Assembly (NCBI GenBank): GCA_964035795.1 | Contig: OZ038321.1 | Location: forward strand, 17,561,548 to 17,625,547 | DNA: 64,000 nt | Source of the DNA: Pterobdella sp. o SKG-2022 | Taxonomy: Eukaryota; Annelida; Clitellata; Hirudinida; Piscicolidae | Reading direction: 5' to 3' | Part shown: piece after piece, positions 13,301 to 28,300 of the stretch | Layout of the letters: the number at the start of each line of letters is the position of its first letter | How positions within the stretch are numbered: the stretch's first letter is position 1 | The notes under the pieces: generated by a model | The model's input: only the letters and a program-made list of their open reading frames with translations | The model's database searches: none | What the model was told of the DNA's origin: nothing | Program-made: the position numbers and the translations under genes

Positions 13301-16300
13301 GGAAAAACAAAAATAAGTAAAAAATAAATTTAATTTGAAAATTCAGAGACTGGAAAGATAGCGAACTTGAGAATTATTGGAAGCGAGTCTTTGGAGAACG
13401 TAGGAGAGAACATTAGTGGAAGATGGAGCAAAAACTCGAGAAGCCAGAGAAAGTTTCAATAAATCCACAACAACTCTAGCCTCGTGCAAACCTAAATCAC
13501 TAATGAAATAGTCTATAGAGTTTGAATTTTGGAGCTTTTGTAGTGTTTTGCTCAAAGATGGAAAACGAAAGGTCGATGGTGGTCTGGATTGGTGACAAGA
13601 TGATAGAATGGGAGATTTGATGGGGGAAGATGGGTTCGAGGCTGCCACATCCTCTTCTCCTGATGACTTTGCTTCATCACTCTCGCCCTATGAGGGAGTA
13701 ATAAAATACAATATATCATAATAATATTAATTTTTGTAAAATTTTAAACTAACCCTTGAATTTCTTGTATTCATCGTGCTCTCAATAGATTCTTTTTGTA
13801 TTTGATCAGTTTCACATAAATCCTTTTCAAAAATTTTCAAATCCTTTATTTCTTTTTCTTTTTTTGTATTAACACTTTCTATATCTTGATGTTCATAACT
13901 ATGTTCATCTTCATATGTATTCTCTTCACCAATCTTGCCAATAGCCTGTAACTCATTCTTTTTTGTTTTGTTACTGACGAATTCAGGGCATGAAACGGAT
14001 GAAGCTATAAAGTTATTAGTCATCTCATATTTCCTTCTTTCCTTCTCCACTTCGAATTCCGATTCCTGCTTCTCAATGCAGTCGTCACTACCATTTCCGT
14101 CAACAACCTCGTTTAAATTTAAATCTCTATGCAATATATCTTTCTCAGAAAACTCTGATGTTGATGTGATAGAATTTGACAAGGAAGACAGCATAGATGA
14201 TAAAGAGGTGCATTTATTGATAGATTCAAGAGATGCTCCTTTGTGCAACGATGCCTCATCAACGTACCTTAGAGATTCCACAATTGCTTTCCTGTCGGAG
14301 TTCAATGCCAAACGTTTGTTCATTTTTTCGTAACAATTTTTACCATTCATATAGTTTTAGAATTTCATTCCACAAATTTTTAAACCAAATAATTTCCGAA
14401 ATCGAATATTCAAATAACTCTTACCTGGCAAAATGGATCTTGAGAGCTTGAAGGAAGTTGTTGATGGCGATGAACTTGTCTAGTCTGTTTTGGAAAGATA
14501 GTACAGTGTCAGTAGGATCAAACATATCTCTGTTGTTGTACGTGTGTTTATCCGTGAAAGTATTTGTGTCGGCAATTACATAGCCACTTTTTACGTCAAC
14601 CTTCGACAAATCCGTTTCGTATTCTTTTTCTGTGGATTTTTGATTCCTTTATTGTTTTCAAAGCCACATTTTTATGAGGTTAAGCTGAAAAAACACTGTG
14701 GAGCAAATGCTAATTGCTGACCCAACGTAGTATCTGATAATATTAGATAATAAATGTAATGATCGACCAGCTGAAAAAGACGGGCTGACTTAATTAAATC
14801 ATATATTAGTGAAGTGAGCTAGCTGTTACACGAAGGATCGGGCTGGGCTGGAAGGCATTCAACAGTGTGTCTTTTATGTTATGTGGTAAAAGACACACAT
14901 GGAATATTAAAGGAAAAATTTATAGGACATGTGTGAGGTCTGTCATGATATATGGCTTGAAAACCCGGGTAGTAAGATCCGTTGAAAAGCAGAAAAACGG
15001 ATGCTTAGAATGATGTGTGGTGTGCAGCTAGCTGATGGTGTGAGTACAAAAAAGTTGATGGTTAGATTGGGGTTGGATTGTACGATCGTTGAAGTGGTGA
15101 GACAAGTGAGTTTGAAATGGCTGGGTCATGTAGTAAGGAAAGAGGATGACGACTGTGTCAAACAGGCGTGGAGGTTTGAGGTTGAAGGTAGTAGAGGAAG
15201 GGGAAGGTCAAGGTTAACCTGGAATGGGATGATGGAAAACCTTTGTCGTGGTCTTGGATTAGTTCTTGAAGATTGCTATGACAAGGTGAAATGGAGGGAG
15301 AGGATTAGGTCATGGAAAGAAGTCAGTGACCCCATGGAAAAGGGAAAGATGCTGACTATAATAAAATGATGATGATGAATGATGATATATTAGATTTCAA
15401 AATAAATCATTAGATAAATTCGGAAATTTATCCAGACCTAACAAAGCTTCCCCTAAGGGATCTTTGAGGGGGTTGAAAAGGAGGGGTTGGTGGCTGTAAG
15501 GGTGGTTCGTGTCCAAGGTGCTCCAAACCATTGAGTGCGATGACCCGCATGCCGCCTGCCAAATTATCACAAATATATAACATCTTATAAATAACACAGC
15601 AAAAAAACATATTCAAAAAAAAGTGATTGATAAGAGTTCGAATTAAAAACCTTAGTTATTTTGTATCCTTCTAGACCATGCACCAAAGTAGGCTTTTTAT
15701 TCACTAAAGTACAACCGTTTCCTTGCTGCCCATGATCATTATCTCCCCAAGAAAAAACCTTTGGAATTTAAACATGAGAAATTTGAAAGATTAAAACATC
15801 CAAAGATCAATAATTTTTTTCAAAATAAACAACCTTTCCTTGTTCGGTGACAGCCAGGCAGTGCAGGGCTCCCACAGCCACATGCACCACCCTGTATGGC
15901 TTCAAAGCATCCACAACTTGAGGCTTCCTTACATGGGCATCCGTCCCATGACCCAGCCGGTAGTAGTCTCCCTTACCCCTGTTGCGTTCAATGGGTATGA
16001 AGAATACTTTATAGTGAAAAAAGAAATCTTCAAGAAAACATTTTAATCTTCTAATGAGTTATCAAAAAGTTAATAGTAAAACATTTTGAGGTTGGAAAAT
16101 ATAACTAAAACATTCAATATAACGCTAAGCTAAAACTATTCGATAAAAATTCATATTCTCGATTGAAAACATTTTCAACGTTATGTTCTTAGAATTTCTT
16201 AAATAAATATATGAATATATATATATCTTTAGATATCACTCGCAATGTGCTTAAAATGATCTTTATACCCAATGATGAAAATATAATGATGGCAATAGAA

Positions 16301-19300
16301 AATAATAAGAAACACAAACCATGTCCAAACTTGGCCATTTTTTGTGAGAGCGAGGGAGAATTGGGCTCCGCATTCGATTTGGATGACACCCACACCAGAC
16401 AAGCGCTCAACCAACAGTGGAACATTACAACTGTCACTACCCCCTCTGCCCAGCTTGCCAAAGTCACCGTCTCCCCACGAAAATAACTGGATGTTTATAT
16501 CAAAATTTAAATGAAAAGAAATTTAACTAATTAAAAAAAAATTACTTATCATGAAAGCAAAATATCCGAAGATAAATATATCAAAATTTTTTTGGATCAA
16601 AAGCTAGTTTGAAAACATACTAATAATGTCAAAACGCTATATAAAACAACCAACTTGACTAGCATTTAAAACAAAAATCTCTAATAAGCGCTCTGAGGCT
16701 CAACACTCAACCTTTCCTTCATCGGTCAGAGCCAATGTTTGCGCATCTCTGCTGCCCAGACTCACTTGCACAACTCGATGACCATTCAATGCTTCAACCT
16801 TCCATGGATGTTTCATTATTATAAAAAATTTTAAAATCTTTTGGGTATTCGAATTCTTCAATAACGCATTGAAAAATTATTGAAATACCTTTTTAGGTCT
16901 AATTTGAGTGAGTGAATCTCCATGGCCCAACCGGCCATACTCTCCAAAGCCCCATGTATATAGATCGCCATTGGAGAGAATGGCAGCTGAATGACTACTG
17001 CCACAAGCTATGTCTCGTACTCGCTTTGACCTCAGGCACTCTATCAACTTAGGGGTGGCCAAATCAGCAGGTTTTTGACCACTCTTTCTGCGAGTGTCCA
17101 AACTTCCTTCTGATGTCCTAAACATCAAGTGATTGTTTTAGAGAAATAAAAACTTCATTAAACATATTATTAGAACGATTTGAATCACTTTTATTAACTA
17201 AATAATAATACAAAGCTTTTCGTAAGTTGAACTCAAATTATCAAGTATACAAACTTGTATTATTATTCAGTTAATAAAAGTGTTTGATTCAAATCGTTTT
17301 TGTTAATAGGCTAGTTTAGTTAATACATATTATTAACTTTAACATTGAAATTATTGAACTCATATTTGAATACAAACGATCAAATAATCTCACGTAAGAT
17401 TAGGATGACCTAACTTCCAATCCTCACCCTCTCCCCATGAAAATACCTTGCCATCCACAGTCAATGCCATTGCATGCCTTCCGCCTTATATATCCATTAA
17501 CAACTATTAATTTTTAGTTGTAAAACTTTTTTCATAATCCAAAAAAATTGGTATTTCAAAATTTTAAAAAATATAAAAAGTCAATATTTCTAAACAAAAA
17601 TTATTCACTATTTCTATCATACCCGAATGCACGGCCACTTTCTTGATCACATACTGAGACAGTGCAGTAACTTGACGAGGAACACTAACATGACCAGAAG
17701 TAATACCCAACCCTAGTCTGCCATTCGTTGAATCTCCACTGGCATAAAGCTTTCCATCTTGGGTCACTGAAGTGTTTCATAAAAAACGATCCCTAAACTC
17801 TAAGACATACATTCTTCAAGTATATTCTTCAACATCGAATATAACCTTAACGAGCATTATTCGATAAATTACTGAATGAAATACATCTCACCGCAAAATA
17901 GACTCTTGCATCCTCCAGCCAGTTGCACACAATTCAAAGATGACAAGTATTCGTTCATAACTGGTGTTTTTACCTGGAGAAAATGAAATTATTTTCATAA
18001 GTATTTATACTTTAAAAGTCAACAAAAAATGGATAGAGAAAAAACCCAATTGTTGCAATACAATAGCCAAGCTCCTAAATAAATAAATAAAGAAAAAAAA
18101 TATATCAACGATCAACGATTAAATAATAAAAAATGGTTATATAAGTGTGGTAGAGATGATACATTATATTTAAGAGAACAAATAAATTTTATTTAGATAA
18201 AAAGCTTTTCGTTAACTAAGTAACATTTTCAAGTATACTTGTTAACGAAAAGATTTGTATCTCAATAAAATTTATTTGTGTTCCAAATACACTCGTTTGA
18301 TTGTGGCTAGTGTAAAATCATAATTTTACATTTTCCGATATATTGTCAATAAAATTTTCATACACTAATTGAAGCTAAATGAAGAACCTTGAACCCCTTA
18401 GGGCTACCCAGCTGGTCTTTGTCATTCAAACCCCACACAAACACTCGCACTTGACCACCTATTTTTTCTGCACTTTCTCCTTCCATTATTCTTCTCACCC
18501 TTTCGCTCAAAATTTTCTTTTCTTCAGCTATAGAGCCCAGGGCTGTCTGTTTGACATCTTGGCTCTCTCTATGGTCTGTCATGCGCTCTAAATAATATGG
18601 TTTGTATTTAGATTGAAGTTTTTCCAGAACGCCTTCACTTGAGCATAAAAAAAACTTACATATTGAAACAATTTCAAAATAAACTTCAAATTCACACGTT
18701 TTAAAGTTAAAGAAAACAAAGTAGAATACTTTGAACAAGCAATAATGGATGAAATTAGGATTTAAGAATTAAAACTTTGAAGTTTCTATAATCATAGGCT
18801 GAAACCCGTAAATAAAATTTCAAGCAAATTAGAAAAGTCCAAACCTAGAATGATATTTTCGTAGTGTTCAGCATCTGGCATCAAATAACATCTGCAAAAT
18901 CAATTAAATAAGACTTTAATATGCATTAAGCATTGATCAGTTGACAATAACTAACCTGTGGTCCTGTGCATGGGAAGCAAGGGTTTTACCCATCTGTCTC
19001 CTGGTTTTAATGCCAGATATTTTGAAGTGCTCAATTTTTATTGGAATATCTTTACAACTTGATTTGTGAACGAATTGAATTTCTATGAAGCTATAATGCT
19101 GGAAAAACAAAAAACAAATTTCAATATTCAAAATATACCATACTTTAAAAGTATTCATTAATTTTTTATACTAACTTCCTCTACGTTTTTCAAGAGAACC
19201 AACAAATCGTCGTTGTGAGTTGTATTGAAAATACCCAGAAACTAGGACGTGGGTTAGTTGTATGATGAGATATGTGTCATTTAATAGTTATAAATTTTGT

Positions 19301-22300
19301 TTAATTATAGTATAAAACTCAAACATGCATAATTAAAAAAGAATGTTGAAAAAATAGAAAATTTTACATAAGAGTTTTTAACAGATTTCTAAATGTTTCA
19401 CCTTGCTGAGTGGTGATTGGCTGTTGCCAGCAAGGATGGTCATGAATGATATTTGATTGGCAAGTTCTAGCGAGTCAAGCTTCAAAGTGAGAAGTTTAAT
19501 GACTACGTCATCTTGCATCTCCAGAGATAAAATTTTCTGCAAGCGTTTCAATAAAGTGTTTAGAAACTGAACTAGTCAATTTTTAAAATTTTGCAGATAC
19601 CTTGCCCCCGGGACCAACGTCGGATTTCTCAAAAGTATAACTGCAAATGAATACAAGGTACCGCTTTAAAAATCATTAGTTTTTTATTTTATTAGAATCA
19701 AAACAAAATTTTCTAAATTATGAACAGTGAAATGTACAACTTTTTAACACACGAGTCCCAGTCAGTCAGAAGAACAGCCTTGTCTCCCATCCATGTCTCG
19801 TCAGCATCGTCCCCAGGCAGTGTGGTGAAAGAGAAGGAAGGTGAAGATGACGATGATGTTGATTTGAAATGCATAATATGTCCGCCTGAAAAAAAAGAAT
19901 TATAATCAGAAATTAATAACTGAACATCAACGATGGATGTAAAAGCACTGGTATAATTGAAGTAAACAACAATGTTAAAAGATGAAACGAACATGGAATG
20001 AATGAATGAGATTCCTGAAAACTCAAGCACGATGAACAAACATTGAATTCCGAATTACATATGGAACAATGCTTGACGTTGTTGTTACTGCTGAAAGAGC
20101 TGTTCCCCTGGTATTTATTATGTTGAGTGGCATGATAACTACTGACGTGATGATCGGTATAGCTGATTGAATAGCTCTTATGATTGTTATGCTTGTACTT
20201 CTTACTATAATTGCAACCCTCGTTGCCTTCATTTGTGATGGTTTCTTGACAGACTGCACAACTGGTAGATAAATTTGTTAGAGTTATATTTTCTTTTTAG
20301 TTAAAGTGAAAAATAACTCAGCATTAGAAACCTAGGAAGAGCTGTAACAGGAGGCAGTGAAGCATTAATGATTTCCAACTCATCCAGGAAGCATGACCAG
20401 TTGAACTGGCATGGAAAGTTCACAGATATTTCTTCTCCTGTTACGCTTATACCTGGATTCAGAAACCATTATTAGATATTGTGAATAATTAGCCTCAAAG
20501 CTGTGAATCACAAAAACACGAAGATTCGAATTTTTTTATTTTGACGAAGCTTTTCGATATATTGTATATCATCATCAGGAAACTAATGACTATATAGCTG
20601 TTATCAGATATCAATTCAAGTATCTATTTTTAGTCTGTTTTTTAAAAATGAAGATAAACTAAATGTTTTTGTACATATTTATTTAGTTGATAGAATTCAA
20701 TAGAAAACCCACAAAGTATTAAAAAATTTCATTGAATTGCGAATTTAAGTTAAATAAATGTGAATGAAAAAATATAATGAACTTTGAAGATAAATTTTTA
20801 TTTACAAAATGTAGCTAACTTTCAAGGTAGGGCAAACCTATTGAAACTATTTCTAATTGATAGTGAGAATTAAAAAAATAAACCAACAAAAATTATCAAA
20901 ATTTCTAAAAAAAAAATGGAACCTGAAACGTATCCGAAGCTCTTCTTGTTGGCTTTCCCCCAGCCATAAAAAGGTGTTTCAATGTTTGACTTCACTCTCA
21001 CACAAGTGCCTAATCTCACGCTGCTACCTTCAATACCAATGGTGCTCGTTATTGAATATATTAGCAAGATACTAATTATTAAATAGTGAACTAAATAAAT
21101 AGATAGTTGAATGTCATGATTTTAAATCTTCACCTAACTGAGTGTCCAGATTCACTCCACTTATAAAATACATAAAAATAACAACTAAATTTGATATTTA
21201 CTTACATTGAAAAAATTTTTTTAAAAAGAATTTAGTAATATCATAATAAAAATGAATTCAATACAAAAAAATTATCTACTGATTTTCAGGTTGTTGAGGT
21301 CAAGGTCGGAGTACTTGACCCAGTAAGAGCCGTTCCAATTGGTCCAATCTACTAGGACGTTCAAGTCGTGCAAACTGTCGTTAGCCAGCTGCGGATTTTT
21401 AAAATTAAGTATGATAAGAAAATATTACTATAAATTAAAAACCTGAAGGTATGAACTTTTTATTTTTTAACTAATCAAATCAAACCTTTTTGACGTAACC
21501 CAAATTCACCCAAGCTACATCATCTTCGTCTTCCTCCTCACAATCTTCATCAAACTCATAATGCAATCTAACCAACATACCCACGTGGACGACTGACTTG
21601 ACGTACAACGCATACTCATCAACTGATGCAAAATTTTTTCGACAAAGGTACTCTGGCTGTGAAATTTAATATCGAATGTTTACAAACCAATGGAAATAAA
21701 AGGTAATATATTAGAATATATTTTCCATTAGAGCAATTTTGCGACTTATGTTTGAGGCATATTAAAGTGCAAACCGAGTTGAAATTGTTCCTACAGTTGT
21801 CATCACTGTTGTGTGCAAGTGGTTTCGTTCCTCCTTTTTCTTCCTCTTCCTCTTCTTCAAAACTCACTAACTTCTCGGAATTAAATTTACTTTGTTTTTC
21901 TCCATTGAAACCAACATCTTCATCGGCATCAGCTCCTATTTCATTATATTCTCCATCCTCTTTTTCTTCTTCATCTTCCTCTTTTTCTTCATCTATATTA
22001 GTGGCATTATCTTCATAGTCGTTATCATCGTAATCATCATCATCATCCTCATTTTCGAACAACCAACAACAGATTTGATCGATCAACATAGTTTCATCCT
22101 CGCTGTTTACGTTGATATCTGCAATCGAAAAATAACCTCAAACAACATTGAAAGTAATTTTCAAAGTACTATTTTAAAAATTCAACTTTACTATAATAAA
22201 TTAAACTTGAATTTCAATTAAAACACTCGAACTGAGTTGTGAGATTGCTCGATGGATGCGTTTGAGAGGGAAGCCCATGTCAATGAGTTTATTGATGAGT

Positions 22301-25300
22301 TGAGGAGGGGGATGGGTAGATGAGTTCGACCCGGGACTCAGTGCATCTATCGTTCCCATGCCCAATTGAGAATCTTCTCCGTTAGAATCGTCATCGTCGT
22401 CGTCACCATTTAGAAAGTCATCATTATCATTATCATCATCGTCTCTTGCAGCATCATCATTGTCCTTACTGCCAAACCTTCGCTTCCAATTCGGGAGGAA
22501 TCTAGCGAGAGTACTGAAGGAAGAAGATGAGAAAGAAGATGTGTAGGTTGGATGAGGCGTTGTGGTTGTTAAAGGAAGTGTAGAAGGAGTGTATAACTTG
22601 AACTTACGTGACTTTGAAATATTATACTTGTTAACGGTTTGCTTGGGAAGATCGAGTAGCAAAGAGTTTGTTGGTTTTTTAGTGGCTTGTTTGCAAACAT
22701 TGGCAATGAAACAATTTGAAACAAGATTTTGTAACAAAACAGAAATGGTGGCTTGAAGATGTTCTGGAGAAATGTTGCATCGAATAGGGCATGCCTCTAT
22801 GGAAAGTTGCAGAAAGTGGTCGAACAAACGCCTATTGCTACTAATCGTGAAATAATTGTTAAACCGACTTTCTGTGTTTTTATTGCTCAAAATATAATCA
22901 AAATTATTTTTATTGGAAGTATGATGTTGATTATTTGTATGAACTTCATTAGAATTATTAGAGAATTTTAAATCATCTTTTGTCATTTTTTCTTTTACTT
23001 CACCTGAATATTCCTTCTCCGTCTCCATCTTTTTGTTAATAAAATCAGCTTTATTTTCATTATTAATCGTAACTTTATTCACAAAATCCTCTTCCTCAAC
23101 AGAATGTAGTTGAACGCCGCCAACATCAATTGCTTCCGAACTGACGACATGCGTAATGTTGCCAACAGTTGTTTTATCATCTAAGATTTCATCGTGTTCA
23201 GATGAGTTTGATAATAATCCTTCGATAACAACTTCATTTTCATCATTTTGTACATCACTATTTTTTTCAGTTTCACAATCGTTTTTTAAAACATGCGATT
23301 CATCGTTATCATTACAACATTCACCTTCATGATCATATTTCGATTGATTGTCTATTTTGATTTTACGCATTGGTGCTTCGCATAATAATACTTTTCTAAG
23401 GAAAGTTTGCTTATTGAACAACAATGAAGATGCTTTCAATAACAAAAAGCACAACGAATACTCCTTCAGCAAAATTTTGTCTAGCTTCCGACCTGAAAAA
23501 AATTATTAATTATGTACTATAAATATATAATTCTTTAGACATCATTATCAATTTTTTTTTAAATAAAAAAAAATAATATCACAAAAAAAGGCAATATTTT
23601 TGTACTTTTTTATTCAACTAAAATTTTCGAAAAATTCAACTTTGTCATAATTCATTATATATAATGTATCAAGGTTGCAACAATTATACTAGCGGTGGAT
23701 ATAATACGACTACACTAAAAACTGAAATAAAGATTAAAACTGCGGTTACATAGATGAAAATGCCATTAAAGAATATTCTATTGTTATTTGAAACATTGAA
23801 TTTGATTTCAAAAAATAAAAGCGTAATCTACCCATAACCTGTTAGATATACATCAAATAATATTTCCAATATAATTCAACTCAAGAATATTTTAAAAAAG
23901 AAATTGAATAGAAAATCAACTTGCAACTAACAAATATAGTTGATGGGCTTAGACGTAATTTTCGTTTTGAGGGTTCTTGAGGTAAAGCAAAAGGCTGTAT
24001 ACAGAAGATCTCTCCATGCTTCAACCCACTCATCAGTCTCCATGCTTAACATTTTGTCTATCTTCAAAGGAATCTGGTTGATTTGAGTTTACTGAGTATG
24101 AAATAGAATTTTTACGAGTAAAAAAGATACAAAATGAATATTGCAATAAAAAATATGCTTAATCTATAAAGATATGACGAACCACTTCAAGGTCTTGCAG
24201 AGCACACGGCACAAACTCAAGTTGGCCAGTGAACTGAACAAGAACCTTGTTTTCCTCCTTGAGCAGCTCTTGCACCAAGCCGTTTTTCCCTTCATTATTT
24301 AAGACTCTGCAACCAACTCTAATTCTGTGCTCATCCACTCCCCCCAAGAAAGCGAGAACCCCCATTCCTAACATCAACTGTAAAATTATTTTATATTTTT
24401 ATATCATTTTGTTTCGTCATTGGTAAGCATTTATCTAACCTGATCGCTGTCACTTTCCATAGAATCAACAAGCGAGGGTATCTTTTTCATGGTGCCCATA
24501 ATGATAGAGAGAGTAATACCAGCTACCCTGCTTCTTTCATTTGACGTTTTATTAATTTTTGCACCAAATTTGTCTTCAAAAGACAAAAATGAAACCAGCA
24601 AAGTTCTGATTTGTTCACAGAGACTAGTGGTATCAGAGGCGAAGGAGGTTGAAAGTGATTGCGGAGTGTCTGTGCACCACAACAAAGACTTTGTGTTTGG
24701 TAAAATTCTTCGATCTTAGAATAAATTTTGAAGCATTTTGAAAAAGTAATTTTTTACAAATATATAAATTTATTATACCATTGTTGAGTAATGTTTGATC
24801 CAGGGGGCATTGACTAGCTACTTTGGCGACCAAGGTGAATACACTGGCTATGGTGGAGTGTATGTTGTGGTGATGCTGAATGTAGGGAAAAATCATTTCG
24901 AGCAACTTCAATATCTGTATCTGTAATCGTTTCGAATGTTAATAATGATTTTGCGACTTTTCATATTATGAAATAAAATAAAAGTAAAAAATGTAAATTA
25001 ACCTTTTTTTTCAAATCAATTTTGTTGCTTCGATCAAAATCTCCGACATCAGCGATTAGTTTCTTGACAAATAGATGATTTGCCAAATATGCTGCTAAAA
25101 TATCATTCGACGAAAAGAAACGAGAGAAATCGAATAATGAAAAAGAATCTTCACTAGGAACAAAGATGTTTTCGTTGGAATCTGAACAATGGAGTTGAAA
25201 TAATCAAAATATTGTATATAACAAATTAATTGCAATAAAATAATTGAATTTACAAACCCAGTATTCTAATAAGATAAACGGAAAGTTTTCTTAAAGCATA

Positions 25301-28300
25301 TTTATAATGAAGAAAATCTAAAGAATGATTGTGCCTGTAAATATTCTTAAATTTAGCCCCTAAAATCATAAAATCTTTCGAAATAGTGTCGTCATAAGAA
25401 AAAGTCGAAAACTGAGAATTGAAATCATTTTTCATATTTTGAACATCTTCGTTATTGATATTATTATCTCTATTGTTGACGTACAAACTGGGCTGAATGT
25501 GTTTGTGATTTGAAGGATCGTTTTCGAAATGGTGGTTTAGACTTAACGAAAGGGATTGTACAAAAACAAATTTGAGATAAATGTTGACGATTTGATTGGT
25601 TATCTGTGAAAAAGAATCTGTTCCAAATTCTCCACCTGAACAATTTTATCATTCATTTCAATCAAATTGAAAAATTCAATTCATTATTTATACAAATTTA
25701 CTCATGAAAAAATTGTATACATATTAATCGACACACTTTTGAAGAGCTTAATGAAGGAATCAACTATAGGTAGAATTCCACTGTTTATGGGAAGAGTGAA
25801 AGAGGAAAGAAGCAAATCTGTTGACATAATATTTGCCAATAGTAAAGGAAAAAGACGAGCGTTTTTTTGTCTTAGTCGTTTGTTTTCACAAATGAAATCC
25901 TCTTTCAATGCTTCTTCACAACCTGATTTTGGATGAATGCACAATAGATTTTTAATATAAAATATAACAGATAATTTCAAGGTTGTGGCTAACCAACACA
26001 GTGCAGAAGTTTCTTGATGCTTTCATTAGAAGCCTGTTCAGACTGCCCTCGCATCACTTCAGCGCGAGATCTTGCCACTGACCAACTTATTAGCTGTTGA
26101 TTCAAACCAAACAACCTTTGTCTTTCGAATTTCAATGCTAGTTGAATTCCAGAAAAACAACTATAAAGTAAATCAATTAACATCAAAAAATTTTATCAAA
26201 TGAACTACACAAAGCTTAATAACTATAAAGAAATAAGCTGAAAGCATGAGAACGGCACAATAACGACACAAGACCTGGCAGGGGACTTGTGGGGGTCCTC
26301 ACACCAGGCAGTTTGTTGCTTGCAAGATGTCATGTTTCTTTTGATGTTCGTGTTTATTACATTCTTTATATTAGTCTCCTGGTGAGATTTCTTCATAGTA
26401 TCCTGCTTATCGGTGTTGCTTAAGTCGAAATCTGAGTTTTTCAAGGAATTCTCCAAGTTTAAACCCAAAGAGCATTTTTGATTTTCGATATTCACATTAT
26501 GATTCAAAAGTAAGTTTTTCTTGATGAGATTATCTTTGAAATGGTTTTCATAATGGTTCTCGAAAACACCATGCCACCCCAGAAAAAGAAAACAAAAAGA
26601 AAGGTTTGTTTGTAAAGATGTCAAGGGATATAGGCGTTGTTCATTGTTGGTCAAAGCCGTGAGTGACTCGAGTGCAGAAATCCTGTATGATATCCTTCTT
26701 GACTGCAAGATGTAAATAATCTTATGTATTAATAGTCTATTTGAATTTTTATCAGATATAAGTAAAGATTCCATTCAAATATTAAAAAAATATATTATGA
26801 ATGATAGACGAAGTATAAACAGAAAATATAAGTAATTTTAAAAAATTAATCCCTTAATTAAACATTAAACACACAATACATTAATTCAAAATAATTAGAA
26901 CGACCGCAGGATTACTTTGTGTAAAGCATATAAAACACACCTGTTCTTCAATACATTTGTAAAGTGACACCACATCAAGATCCCCAGAATGATACAAGAA
27001 GTTCGTCATGCTGCTGATGATGATCTTGCTAAAGTCCCATTTAGAGTTGCCACTAACGTTTTTGGTGGGCTTTGTCTGTGCAATAGAGTGGCTGTTTGAT
27101 CTAACTAGTTTGATTCATTAAAGATTTTTATGAGACCTTTTCAGAAGTGGTTTCAATAATACTTTTTTCCATTTTGTTCATGTTTTCTTTCAATTCTTTT
27201 TCTAAAAAAATTATTTTTACATTACAGATTTATCCAAATTGATGAATAACTAAATTTAGCTTCAATAAAACTGTGTGTATGTTACAATTTTTAAAATACT
27301 TTAGCTTTTTTATTTTAAAATTATATCTGAATTTATCACAACTTTAAAACGTGTTCCTTTAAATTAAAAAATGAAGTGTATGAATTCATGAATCAACCCT
27401 TAAATCTATAAATATAACATGCATCATTCACCTTTCTTTTGAAGCCTTTTGGTAGTTAGTACATAGTTAATAGCCTTGGTCCATCTGTCTTCAAGGAGAT
27501 GTGAAGTTTTTGGGGAGTTGTGGCTTGTTTGGCTGTTGTTTCTCCCTGGGGACTTATCCGTAGGTGTTAGTATGTAGTTCAATAGAAAGGTTAACTTATG
27601 GATGAATGGCCGACAAATTTCTTCATAACTTAGGTCCTTTTCTTGATGTATCTTTTAGATTGAATATTAACAATAATCTATATAATAAAATTTAAAAAAA
27701 ATTTTGAAATTATTTAAAGAAAATAAATTATGCTTAACTTTCAAACTCTGTTAAACGCAAAAAAAGAAAAAAACCAAGGTTACTTTGATGAGGTGCTTCT
27801 TCAATTGATAGGCCAGCCTACACACACTTGATAATCCCCTTGGCAAGTTTAAATTGTCATTGATATCAGCTGGTCTCTTGCATTTTTGTTTATTTTTATT
27901 TTCCATGCTATGCCATATTTTTTTTCTTTTTTGTTTGTTTAATATTTTATATATTTCTCCTGTTAAATTCAAATAGAGAGATGCCACTGTGATAAACAAC
28001 CTACAAAAGCAATTAATTTTTTTAAAGAATATTTTATTAAATTTTACTAATTAATTTATGTATTATTATTTATTATCAATCTTGTTCAAAAATTCATCAA
28101 AATTGTTCACATAAAGTAGCGCCCTGTCAAACCGAAACCCCTGTTTGGGGCGACCTAATAGTCGACTTACTTAATCAATTTCTTTTAAAGGTTGAATCAA
28201 ACGTTTTTTTTGATCAGCTGGTATGAAAGAATCAATATGAAAACCCGAATAAAACAACATGAAGCAGCTGTGACATCAAAAAAGCACTCTAACAGAAAAG

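Noticed and set aside
12559..14333. Plus-strand ORFs at 12559-12750 and 13935-14333
   Set aside because: Shadows of conserved HERC2 linker exons on the minus strand; no motif of their own.
15001..15369. 122-codon ORF as a host gene
   Set aside because: WLGHV and the trinucleotide tail show it is the 3' end of an RTE-type LINE inside a HERC2 intron.
21752..22018. Ser-rich plus-strand ORF
   Set aside because: It mirrors the Glu/Asp-rich codons of the HERC2 acidic exon; poly-Ser is the complement of GAA/GAG/GAT runs.
28108..28166. CRISPR-like or structured RNA from the GC-rich island
   Set aside because: The GC-rich text is explained by homology to the SINE tail at 63 kb; no repeated spacer structure exists in the window.
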